Below are positions 1-5,403 of a stretch of DNA of 5,591 nt, piece after piece (the first letter of the stretch is position 1; each line of letters begins with the position of its first letter). This DNA is from Clostridia bacterium (GTDB lineage Bacteria > Bacillota > Clostridia > Oscillospirales > CAG-272), in the NCBI GenBank assembly GCA_017631215.1, contig JAGBTR010000004.1, positions 1 through 5,591 on the forward strand. Reading direction: 5' to 3'. Made by a program: the position numbers and the translations under genes. Under the pieces are notes generated by a model that was not told where the DNA came from, did not search any database, and saw only the letters and a list, made by a program, of their open reading frames with translations.

Positions 1-820
1 GCGTAACAAGACCGGGAATGGCAAGCTCGTTCTCAAGTCCCTCGTTGAAGACGTAGCCCTCGGCGATCCAAGCGCCCAGCCACGACTGCGAGATCTGGAA
101 CACCAGAAACATCACGACGGCAAAGATGGGAAGACCAAACCACTTGTTGGTCAACACCGTGTCTATCTTATCTTGGAAGTTTTTGTCCTTGGTCAGCACC
201 TTGCGCGTCTCGACCGCCTCGACGATGCCGTTGACGAAGGCGAAGCGTTCACGGTCTGCCTGCTCAACCGCACTTTTGTTGGACAGGTCAATATCACGTT
301 GCGTATAGGGCGCGCGCTGGCTCTTGCCCAACACGCCAACCGTTGCCGCGATCAGCTCCTTAAGACCGCTCCCCTTGATCGAGGTCGTCTCGACGACGGG
401 ACAGCCCAGCCTTTGCGACAGCGCGACGGCGTCGATCTTGTTATCCTTCCTCTTGTTGACATCCATCTTATTGAGCGCGACGACGACGGGAATGCCCAGC
501 TCGAGCAGCTGCGTCGTGAAGAACAGCGAGCGGCTCAGATTGGTCGCATCCACGATGTTGATGATGGCATCGGGTCTCTCGTTTTTAACGTAGGCACTGG
601 TGATGCTCTCCTCGGAGGTGAAGGGCGACATCGAATAGGCGCCCGGCAGGTCGACGGCGATCAGCTCGCCCACGCCCACGCAAAGGCGCTTTTTGACGGC
701 GTGCTCCTTGCGCTCCACGGTAACGCCCGCCCAGTTGCCGACCTTCTCGTTACTGCCTGTCAGGGCATTGTACATCGTGGTCTTGCCGCTGTTCGGATTT
801 CCCGTCAGTGCGATTCTCAT
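1..820 (-). CDS. feoB: Ferrous iron transporter FeoB, N-terminal part (cut by window edge)
   Basis: FeoB is the inner-membrane Fe(II) permease, with a cytosolic GTPase domain followed by a multi-spanning channel. The 273 residues visible here hold the whole G domain and the first membrane segment. G1 is GNPNSGKT (residues 7-14), the G2 threonine is T34 in AGVTV, G3 is DLPG (57-60), G4 is NKMD (117-120), and a G5-like TTSIKG lies near 145-150. A helical spacer follows (about 155-225), then KWFGLPIFAVVMFLVF, the start of the first transmembrane helix (about 228-247). The ATG at 820 is chosen because AAAGGAG lies 9 bases upstream and the G domain begins immediately. The rest of the permease lies left of position 1. 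It follows feoA by 134 bases but has its own candidate promoter and metal-box palindrome. No frameshift or missing motif is visible. Identity is very secure from the motifs. Confidence 0.97.
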   Translation of the reverse strand, partial: MRIALTGNPNSGKTTMYNALTGSNEKVGNWAGVTVERKEHAVKKRLCVGVGELIAVDLPGAYSMSPFTSEESITSAYVKNERPDAIINIVDATNLSRSLFFTTQLLELGIPVVVALNKMDVNKRKDNKIDAVALSQRLGCPVVETTSIKGSGLKELIAATVGVLGKSQRAPYTQRDIDLSNKSAVEQADRERFAFVNGIVEAVETRKVLTKDKNFQDKIDTVLTNKWFGLPIFAVVMFLVFQISQSWLGAWIAEGYVFNEGLENELAIPGLVT

Positions 821-847
821 AGTTTGGGTCTCCTTTGTGATGTTGGA

Positions 848-878
848 ATTATATGTACAGATTCTTATCGGCTTTCAA
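848..878 (-). promoter_or_regulatory. Candidate feoB promoter
   Basis: A perfect TATAAT (848-853) is preceded by TTGAAA (873-878) with a 19-base spacer, longer than the ideal 17. Transcription would start near 841, giving a leader of about 20 bases with the AAAGGAG ribosome binding site. The metal-box palindrome lies directly upstream of the -35 element. The long spacer makes the -35 assignment less sure than the -10. Confidence 0.55.
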
Positions 879-879
879 A

Positions 880-895
880 GTTAGCCATCGCTAAC
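880..895. promoter_or_regulatory. Metal-box palindrome 1 (feoA-feoB intergenic)
   Basis: Perfect GTTAGC-CATC-GCTAAC inverted repeat, identical in half-sites and 4-base spacing to three others in this window. It lies between the feoA terminator and the feoB -35 element, so it is probably the operator controlling feoB. The regulator is inferred to be a DtxR/MntR-type metal-dependent protein. The position upstream of the -35 differs from the two other promoters, where a box covers the start site. Confidence 0.75.
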
Positions 896-903
896 CTTTG
901 CGC

Positions 904-931
904 AAAAAAAATAATCCTCGGATTATTTTTT
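904..931 (-). terminator. Intrinsic terminator or attenuator after feoA
   Basis: Perfect inverted repeat with 12-base arms (906-917 and 920-931; real loop about 4 bases), A/T-rich except for the CC/GG at its tip. On the minus strand it is followed by eight T residues (904-911). It starts 23 bases after the feoA stop. The symmetry would let it act on either strand, and the weak stem may make it leaky. Confidence 0.65.
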
Positions 932-954
932 GGGGTTTTCGGAGTCCGACGCAG

Positions 955-1167
955 TCAGACGATGATCGCCTCTGCCAGATCCTTGTCGATGCTATAGCGA
1001 CCGTCCTTGATGGAGACGACGCAGCTGCTCTTGAGGTGTGAGACGACCGTGATAGGCTCGCCGCTGTAGCAGCCGAGCGAAAACAGAAACGCGTCCAGCT
1101 CCTCATCATCCGTCTCGATGCGCTTAATGATATATTCCGTTCCCTCTTGTGCTTCACGCAAATTCAT
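955..1167 (-). CDS. feoA: FeoA-domain protein of ferrous iron uptake
   Basis: FeoA is a small cytosolic protein with an SH3-like beta-barrel fold that works with FeoB in Fe(II) uptake. Its exact biochemical role is still debated. The protein has 70 residues, normal for the family (about 75). Typical signs are the opening MNLREAQEGTEYIIKRIE, the central LFSLGCYSGEPITVVS (residues about 28-43) and the closing VSIKDGRYSIDKDLAEAIIV (about 51-70), which is a hallmark of clostridial FeoA. The ATG at 1167 is supported by AGAGGTG a few bases upstream and by the N-terminus matching the family. It is the first gene after a perfect sigma-A promoter (1215-1243) whose start site is covered by a metal-box palindrome, so repression by metal is expected. 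Only one FeoA copy is visible, although many clostridial loci carry two. Identity is secure. Confidence 0.93.
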   Translation of the reverse strand: MNLREAQEGTEYIIKRIETDDEELDAFLFSLGCYSGEPITVVSHLKSSCVVSIKDGRYSIDKDLAEAIIV

Positions 1168-1191
1168 AAGGCACCTCTCTGCAATTGATGG

Positions 1192-1207
1192 GTTAGCGTA
1201 TGCTAAC
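1192..1207. promoter_or_regulatory. Metal-box palindrome 2 (feoA operator)
   Basis: Perfect GTTAGC-GTAT-GCTAAC, beginning 7 bases after the feoA -10 element and therefore covering the predicted transcription start. This is the classic position for a repressor that blocks initiation. The match in half-site and spacing with the three other copies argues strongly for a real binding site. The protein that binds is not encoded in the window. Confidence 0.82.
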
Positions 1208-1214
1208 CTTGAAC

Positions 1215-1243
1215 ATTATATTCCTTTTCCCTCCACTTGTCAA
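1215..1243 (-). promoter_or_regulatory. feoA promoter, perfect sigma-A consensus
   Basis: TTGACA (1238-1243) and TATAAT (1215-1220) are separated by exactly 17 bases, so all twelve consensus positions match. The start is expected near 1208, about 40 bases before the feoA ATG. So strong a promoter fits a gene held off by a repressor and released when iron is scarce. Confidence 0.88.
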
Positions 1244-1273
1244 GAGAAAGTTGACGATTTTTGCAATTTTGTG

Positions 1274-1317
1274 AAAAAGTGCATATCAAAGATACGAAAA
1301 ATGGCGTTTTTGTGCAC
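1274..1317 (-). terminator. Possible terminator of the upstream RNA
   Basis: On the minus strand GTGCA (1313-1317) can pair with TGCAC (1279-1283), followed at once by five T residues (1274-1278). The enclosed bases can form two weak inner hairpins (AAAAA/TTTTT and TATC/GATA). The stem is short and the loop long, so this is only a candidate 3' end. It lies between the iron-box promoter at 1547-1575 and the feoA promoter. Confidence 0.3.
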
Positions 1318-1485
1318 CGTGACATAGGCACTTCCATAAAGGGAGCCCTGTAAGGTGCAGCCTACAGGGCTCAGAGGATGGGCACCGCTTCGTCCGTTCC
1401 CATGGCATGATGTGCGGACGTATGGCACCGTCAGGAGGTTTCGATCGCACCGAAATCATACGGTGCTTCCATCAAGGCCCCGAAA

Positions 1486-1501
1486 GTTAGCATCCGCTAA
1501 C
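1486..1501. promoter_or_regulatory. Metal-box palindrome 3 (inside the RNA's 5' region)
   Basis: Perfect GTTAGC-ATCC-GCTAAC, 35 bases from palindrome 4 counted start to start, which is between three and four helical turns. It lies about 40-55 bases downstream of the predicted start at 1540. Paired operators would allow cooperative binding or a roadblock to elongating polymerase. Confidence 0.75.
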
Positions 1502-1520
1502 CATCGCCTTGAATTTTTGA

Positions 1521-1536
1521 GTTAGCATCGGCTAAC
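1521..1536. promoter_or_regulatory. Metal-box palindrome 4 (start-site operator of the RNA)
   Basis: Perfect GTTAGC-ATCG-GCTAAC, beginning 10 bases after the TATAAT at 1547-1552 and so just at or after the predicted start. The geometry matches that at feoA, which suggests the same repressor controls both promoters. Confidence 0.8.
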
Positions 1537-1546
1537 TCCTGAAGAT

Positions 1547-1575
1547 ATTATACGGCATCCGACCGCATTTGTCAA
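1547..1575 (-). promoter_or_regulatory. Perfect sigma-A promoter with no gene behind it
   Basis: TTGACA (1570-1575) and TATAAT (1547-1552) with a 17-base spacer, all twelve consensus positions matched. It lies just past the terminator of the acylation genes, so it starts a new unit. Transcription would begin near 1540 and run towards feoA, more than 370 bases away, through sequence with no convincing coding region. Confidence 0.87.
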
Positions 1576-1595
1576 TAGGTTTATGAAATTTTTTC

Positions 1596-1636
1596 AAAAA
1601 AATCGCACGCCCGACAAGAAAGATGCCGAGCGTGCG
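1596..1636 (-). terminator. Strong intrinsic terminator after the DHHW gene
   Basis: On the minus strand CGCACGC (1630-1636) pairs with GCGTGCG (1604-1610). The stem extends inward through wobble-tolerant pairs to about 12 bp around a loop near ATCTTTCTT, followed by ATTTTTTT (1596-1603). It lies 19 bases after the stop codon at 1655 and closes the surface-acylation unit. Confidence 0.9.
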
Positions 1637-1654
1637 GTCGATATTGACAAAATA

Positions 1655-2767
1655 TTATTTGAAGCTCTTGGTACTGAGCACCGTCGTGCTCAGCACATAG
1701 AGGACGTCCATTCCCTCCACCGAGCCGATCATACGCGTGATGAGGTCGGGGTGGACGTAGCGGATATCCACCACGTAGATGCTTGCGTAGCCCTCTGCCA
1801 TCAGCGGCACAAGGCTTGCGCCGTAGGAGTCACGGAAGACGACCAGCTTTTTGTCCGTCGTGGCGTTGGGATTGTCGATGCGCAGCAGTGCGCGCGTGCC
1901 CGACAGGAAAAAGTCATAGGGTGTCTTGCTCGTATACAGCTCGTGGTTGTAAAGACCGTAGGTCTTACCGTTCTCGTAATCGTAAACGGTGCAATCCTCT
2001 AGCACCTTGTTGGTCAGATAGATCATTTGCTCTGCCGAGGGGTAGAGAGCGCTCTGGTCGTAGTAACCGCCGCGGAAATCCTCCAACACGTTCTCGGTAT
2101 ACTCGCCCGAGAGACGGTCACCAAAGCCCATCGCCTCGCCAAGCGTTGCCAGCACGTCATCCAGCTTGCTCTGATCCCAGTGCCAATCGGTCTTGTAGTA
2201 GTCCTCCAGCTCGAGCGAGTCGAACAGATCGACGTACTCCATCCCGTCAAGCTTTTGCTTCATCTGCTCGACCAGCCCCGCATAATCGGGCATCGGGTAG
2301 CCGTAGTCCACGCCAAGATAGTAGTTCTTGTCAGGGACGAGAGCCAGATAATGCTTGCCGCCGTTACCCGCCAGATACTTGTCGTAGGCGTACTCGAGGC
2401 GACCGATCTGATAGTCGAGGATCTCCTGATTGTAGTCGGGCTTGATCTCGGCGATCGAGCCGTCCTCAACGGCATAGCCGTTGTTCTCCTTAAGGTTGAG
2501 AACGTTCAAAGCGAACTTTGCCTTGAGTGTGCGGAAGAATTCACGCATCGGGAACTGCTCGACCGTGTACTTGTCAAACGCGTTGATGGTCGTCTTATCT
2601 ACGATGCTCTCCCAGGTGATGTTCTCGGGGAACTGTGCCAAGGGGCGCTTTTCCACGTCCGAATACTCCACGGGGTTGGCGGCGCGTACGGCGCACAGCA
2701 CGACGAAGAGTGCAATGATGCCGACGAAGACGAACGTTGTTACGATATTTTTGATCTTATTACTCAT
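1655..2767 (-). CDS. DHHW/AlgJ-like membrane-anchored O-acyltransferase partner
   Basis: Probably an extracytoplasmic SGNH-fold acyltransferase that takes an acetyl group relayed by the neighbouring MBOAT protein and places it on a surface polysaccharide. Among its 370 residues are an N-terminal membrane anchor (about 9-28), an EKRPLAQFP segment (39-47) and QFPMREFF (71-78), both typical of the DHHW/AlgX-AlgJ families. TDWHW at 193-197 supplies the Asp194-x-His196 pair, and FRDSYG (311-316) supplies the likely nucleophile Ser314. All three parts of the catalytic triad are therefore present in the expected order. The ATG at 2767 has AAAGGAG 7 bases upstream. It begins 22 bases after the MBOAT stop, so the two genes are co-transcribed and end together at the terminator 1596-1636. 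The family match is firm. The acceptor glycan cannot be told from the sequence, and a peptidoglycan or teichoic acid substrate is as possible as an exopolysaccharide. Confidence 0.85.
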   Translation of the reverse strand: MSNKIKNIVTTFVFVGIIALFVVLCAVRAANPVEYSDVEKRPLAQFPENITWESIVDKTTINAFDKYTVEQFPMREFFRTLKAKFALNVLNLKENNGYAVEDGSIAEIKPDYNQEILDYQIGRLEYAYDKYLAGNGGKHYLALVPDKNYYLGVDYGYPMPDYAGLVEQMKQKLDGMEYVDLFDSLELEDYYKTDWHWDQSKLDDVLATLGEAMGFGDRLSGEYTENVLEDFRGGYYDQSALYPSAEQMIYLTNKVLEDCTVYDYENGKTYGLYNHELYTSKTPYDFFLSGTRALLRIDNPNATTDKKLVVFRDSYGASLVPLMAEGYASIYVVDIRYVHPDLITRMIGSVEGMDVLYVLSTTVLSTKSFK

Positions 2768-2789
2768 ATCGATGCTCCTTTCCCCGCGA

Positions 2790-4193
2790 TCAGAAGCGGA
2801 AGTACAGGAAGGCGCTGAACGAGCCGTCCACGAAATATGCGGTCACAAGCAGCAGCACGGCCACCACGAAGAGCGGCTCGAGCACGTTGACGATCGCACA
2901 GCCGATCTTGTTCTCCTTGATCTTGAGCACTGCCATCTTGACAAGCGGCGTTGCGCCGATCAGGGCGCAGAGGAACACAACGGCATAGCCCGAGAGGTAA
3001 TAGCCCGTCTCGCCCGTCCACAGGGGAAGGTTACCCGCACCGAACATCGCACCGACGTCCGCGATCGCGCCCGACATACCGTTGGCGTTGAAGACGACGA
3101 AGCTGACGAGGATGACCACCGCGACGTAGATATGCGAGAACACGCGCGGGATCTTGGAGAAGAGCTTATTCAGGAAGAACTTCTCCATCAGCAGGAATGC
3201 GGCAAAGTACAGACCCCAGACGATGAACGTCCAGTCTGCGCCGTGCCAGAAGCCCGTCAGGAACCACACGGTCAGCGTGTTGAAGAACCAGCGACCCAGC
3301 GGCACGCGGTTACCGCCCATCGGAATATAGACGTAGTCGCGGAACCACGTTCCCAGCGACATATGCCATCTTCTCCAGAACTCTGCGATGCTCTTGGAGA
3401 TGAAGGGATAGTTGAAGTTTTCAAGGAAGCGGAAGCCGAACATACGACCCATACCGATCGCCATATCGCTGTATCCCGAGAAATCGAAGTACAGCTGAAG
3501 CGAGATCGCCACGGCGTAGACCCAGTAGAACACGACCGACTTCTCGTCCGAGGCGAGGAACGACTTGGCAAGGTTGCCCAGCGTGTCCGCGATCAGCACC
3601 TTCTTGCCAAGACCGATGATGAATCTGGTCGCACCCGTGCCGAAGTTCTCAAACGAGTGCGTGCGCTCTGCCAGATCCTCCTCAACCGTCGTATAACGGA
3701 CGATGGGGCCGGCGATGAGCTGGGGGAACAGCGCAACGTAGGTTGCAAGGTTCAGAATATTCTTCTGCACCTTGGCATCGCCGCGATACACGTCGATGGT
3801 GTAGCTGAGCGTCTGGAAGGTGTAGAAGCTGATACCGATAGGAAGGGCAAGGCCCAGCAGCTTGATATCTCCGCGGGTGAGCGCGTTGATATTGGAAATG
3901 AAGAAATCGGAATACTTAAAGAAGCCAAGCACACCGATGCTGGTGATGACCGAGGACCAAAGGAAGACCTTCGCCCACACCGTACCGCGGAAGCGGTCGA
4001 TGAGCAAGCCGTGGATATAGCTGGAGAGAATGGTCGCCAGCATCAGCAGCGTGTAGACAGGCTCACCGTAGAAATAGAAGGACAGGCTCGCCAGAAGCAG
4101 TACGAGGTTCTTGACCTTAAACGGTACGATGAAATAGATCAACAGAACCGCCGCCAGGAAATAATACAAAAACGGGATACTTGAGAAAAGCAA
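2790..4193 (-). CDS. MBOAT family O-acyltransferase (AlgI/PatA-like)
   Basis: A polytopic membrane enzyme that takes an acyl group from a cytosolic donor and passes it outward for O-acylation of a cell-surface polymer. It has 467 residues, the usual AlgI length. Landmarks are LPIGISFYTFQ (117-127), AGPIVRY (161-167), YFDFSGYSDMAIGMG (235-249), SIAEFWRRWHMSLGTWFRDYVYIPMGG (268-294, with His277) and TGFWHGADW (313-321), which holds the catalytic His317. About ten hydrophobic segments are visible. The start is a TTG at 4193: AAGGAGG lies 8 bases upstream, the first membrane helix begins at once, and the next in-frame ATG would remove it. The DHHW partner follows after 22 bases. I see no clear promoter in the 103 bases upstream, so readthrough of the terminator at 4236-4272 or a weak promoter must serve it. 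DltB is a less likely label, because no other dlt gene is present. Confidence 0.92.
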   Translation of the reverse strand: MLFSSIPFLYYFLAAVLLIYFIVPFKVKNLVLLLASLSFYFYGEPVYTLLMLATILSSYIHGLLIDRFRGTVWAKVFLWSSVITSIGVLGFFKYSDFFISNINALTRGDIKLLGLALPIGISFYTFQTLSYTIDVYRGDAKVQKNILNLATYVALFPQLIAGPIVRYTTVEEDLAERTHSFENFGTGATRFIIGLGKKVLIADTLGNLAKSFLASDEKSVVFYWVYAVAISLQLYFDFSGYSDMAIGMGRMFGFRFLENFNYPFISKSIAEFWRRWHMSLGTWFRDYVYIPMGGNRVPLGRWFFNTLTVWFLTGFWHGADWTFIVWGLYFAAFLLMEKFFLNKLFSKIPRVFSHIYVAVVILVSFVVFNANGMSGAIADVGAMFGAGNLPLWTGETGYYLSGYAVVFLCALIGATPLVKMAVLKIKENKIGCAIVNVLEPLFVVAVLLLVTAYFVDGSFSAFLYFRF

Positions 4194-4235
4194 AACTGGC
4201 TCCTCCTTATTTGTCAGAATTCAACGGATGATTCC

Positions 4236-4272
4236 AATAAAGGCGGGCAAAGTCGCAAGGACTCGCCCGCCT
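4236..4272 (-). terminator. Intrinsic terminator after the lipoprotein gene
   Basis: AGGCGGGC (4265-4272 read on the minus strand) pairs perfectly with GCCCGCCT (4241-4248). An inner AGTC/GACT pairing shortens the loop, and TTATT follows (4236-4240). The T tract is broken by an A, so some readthrough into the MBOAT gene is plausible. It lies 24 bases after the stop codon. Confidence 0.7.
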
Positions 4273-4296
4273 ACAAATCGATAGATTCCTTCAGGA

Positions 4297-5352
4297 TCAG
4301 CCCTCAAAGGAAGCCGGGCACATCAGGAAGAACACGGTATTGCCGTATGCACCTGCGGCAACCTGATCTGCCTCAACGCAGACGTTCCAAGCAGGGTTGC
4401 AGTTCGCCTTCAGATCCTCCAGGTAGTTGACAACGTCCGTACCCTCCTCGAGCTGGAACACATAGCCGACGAAGGGAATGGAGCCCATCATAGGACCAAA
4501 CATAGCGCCCGAGGTGAAGCCGGTCACCTCGTAGTTATCAAAGCCGCTCAGCAGACCGGGCTGAACCTCCATAGCACCGCCCATAAAGGGGATGATCTCG
4601 TGGCAGATGATGGTGTTTGCCAGCTCGGGCATCGAGATTTCGGGGTTAGCATCCAGCGTGTCACCGAAAACGGAGAACAGGATGTCAGCGGGGGTGTTTG
4701 CCTCGACCTCGGGGAAGATCAGGTCGAATTCCTCTTCGCCGCCCATATCCTCACCAGCATCGCCGTTGCCCAGATCCTTGGGGCACATCAGGAAGAACAC
4801 GGTATTGCCGGCGGTACCGATAACCGTCTGGTCAGCGGTCACGCAGACGTTCCAAGCGGGATTAGCGTTTGCGGCCAGACCGTCAACGAAGGTCTTGACG
4901 TCAGCGCCGTCAGCCAGCTTGAAGATGTAGCCAACGAAGGGGATGGAGCCGATCATAGGAGCGAACATTGCGCCGCTCTCATAGCCCTCGATCTTGTACT
5001 CGCCGAAGCCGTTGAAGTACTCCTGACCAACCTCAAGGGGCATTGCGCCACCCATAAACTGGATCGCGGGGTTGCTCATCAGCGTGTTTGCCATCTCCTC
5101 TGCGGAGATCTCGGAATTTGCCTGGATGGTCTCGCAGAAAGCGTTCCACAGAGCAGCACCCATCGTGTTCTCCTCAACGGAGGGGATGATGTCACCCGCA
5201 GGCTCCTCGCCAGCAGGCTCGTCGCCGTTGTTGCCCTCGTTATCGGTGTTGGGCTCTTCGGGCGTGGTGTCGCTGTCGTTGTTGCTGTTGCCGCAAGCGA
5301 CAACGCTCAGCAGCAGCAGTGCTGCCAGCAGGATAGCAAGAATCTTCTTCAT
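4297..5352 (-). CDS. Secreted lipoprotein with two homologous domains, function unknown
   Basis: I do not recognise the family. The 351-residue product begins with a lipoprotein signal peptide, MKKILAILLAALLLLSVVAC, with Cys20 as the lipidation site. A low-complexity acidic linker rich in N, D, E, P and G follows (about 21-62). Two clearly homologous domains follow at about 66-191 and 221-346, exactly 155 residues apart. Shared blocks are EIS..E.ANT, FMGGAM, SGAMF.PM.GSIPFVGY, NPAWNVCV.ADQ and GNTVFFLMCP. They are joined by a glycine- and acid-rich linker (about 192-220). Cysteines 170/325 and 190/345 are conserved between the copies and might pair. No catalytic motif is apparent, so a binding or structural surface role is possible. 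The ATG at 5352 is fixed by the signal peptide, though its ribosome binding site (AAGAGAG) is weak. A terminator separates it from the acylation genes, so a functional link is uncertain. Confidence 0.88.
   Translation of the reverse strand: MKKILAILLAALLLLSVVACGNSNNDSDTTPEEPNTDNEGNNGDEPAGEEPAGDIIPSVEENTMGAALWNAFCETIQANSEISAEEMANTLMSNPAIQFMGGAMPLEVGQEYFNGFGEYKIEGYESGAMFAPMIGSIPFVGYIFKLADGADVKTFVDGLAANANPAWNVCVTADQTVIGTAGNTVFFLMCPKDLGNGDAGEDMGGEEEFDLIFPEVEANTPADILFSVFGDTLDANPEISMPELANTIICHEIIPFMGGAMEVQPGLLSGFDNYEVTGFTSGAMFGPMMGSIPFVGYVFQLEEGTDVVNYLEDLKANCNPAWNVCVEADQVAAGAYGNTVFFLMCPASFEG
4315..4692 (-). repeat. Second copy of the lipoprotein domain
   Basis: Encodes residues 221-346, homologous to residues 66-191 at 4780-5157 with a constant 465-base offset. 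A run of 30 bases (4316-4345) is identical to 4781-4810. The duplication is therefore visible in the DNA as well as in the protein. Confidence 0.9.
4780..5157 (-). repeat. First copy of the lipoprotein domain
   Basis: Encodes residues 66-191 of the lipoprotein, the N-terminal member of the duplicated pair. Its start (ALWNAFCETIQAN) has diverged more from the second copy (ILFSVFGDTLDAN) than its end (GNTVFFLMCP, identical in both), so conservation is strongest at the C-terminal edge. Confidence 0.9.
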
Positions 5353-5379
5353 TGTGTTTTCTCTCTTTCTATGTTTTTT

Positions 5380-5394
5380 GCGCCGCTCGGGCGC
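5380..5394. other. Small G/C-rich hairpin in the lipoprotein leader
   Basis: GCGCC and GGCGC arms flank a 5-base loop, within T-rich flanks on the plus strand (A-rich on the minus). On the minus strand it would sit in the 5' leader about 28 bases before the lipoprotein start. On the plus strand it is followed by GG and five T residues and so looks like a terminator, but no plus-strand gene needs one. Confidence 0.4.
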
Positions 5395-5403
5395 GGTTTT
5401 TCA

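Larger units (their letters stand above)
1274..1540 (-). ncRNA. Candidate metal-repressed structured small RNA
   Basis: A perfect sigma-A promoter with a metal-box at its start site fires into this stretch, which holds no convincing protein gene. The predicted RNA folds well by eye. P1 pairs 1461-1473 with 1377-1387 (11 bp with a 2-base bulge). It encloses hairpin P2 (1439-1443 with 1451-1455, a TTTCG/CGAAA stem) and hairpin P3 (1391-1396 with 1415-1420, CGTCCG/CGGACG). Then follows P4 (1343-1352 with 1363-1372), a perfect 10-bp stem. CCUCCU (1433-1438, read on the minus strand) lies in the single-stranded junction between P2 and P3 and could pair with Shine-Dalgarno sequences. The 3' end is uncertain: after P4 there is only CCUUUAU, with a second candidate at 1274-1317. 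By analogy with RyhB and FsrA I infer an iron-sparing regulatory RNA. It could instead be a leader of feoA or encode a micropeptide. Confidence 0.5.

Noticed and set aside
173..997. 274-codon open frame on the plus strand
   Set aside because: It is antisense to feoB and runs through the regulatory region and the end of feoA. It has no ribosome binding site or recognisable motifs.
891..1157. 88-codon minus-strand frame overlapping feoA
   Set aside because: Out-of-frame shadow of feoA, extending through the terminator and a metal box. The product is rich in Ser and Arg with no family resemblance.
1343..1372. 10-bp hairpin as a terminator
   Set aside because: The stem is strong (GAGCCCTGTA/TACAGGGCTC), but on the minus strand only CCUUUAU follows, with no real U tract. 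I kept it as an RNA structural element and not as a terminator call.
1240..1428. 62-codon minus-strand frame between the iron-box promoter and feoA
   Set aside because: No ribosome binding site at its start, composition unlike a protein, and it runs across the 10-bp hairpin and the feoA -35 element. The RNA reading explains the region better.
1341..1480. Known metal riboswitch (NiCo/czcD type) upstream of feoA
   Set aside because: A multi-helix junction RNA near a metal transporter suggested it, but I could not match the conserved bases of that family by eye, and the metal boxes already explain metal control. A covariance-model search would decide.
2481..4184. 567-codon open frame on the plus strand
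   Set aside because: It lies antisense to the MBOAT gene and the start of the DHHW gene. The product is charged, repetitive-looking and without a fold signature, while the minus strand gives clear family motifs. It is a codon-bias shadow.
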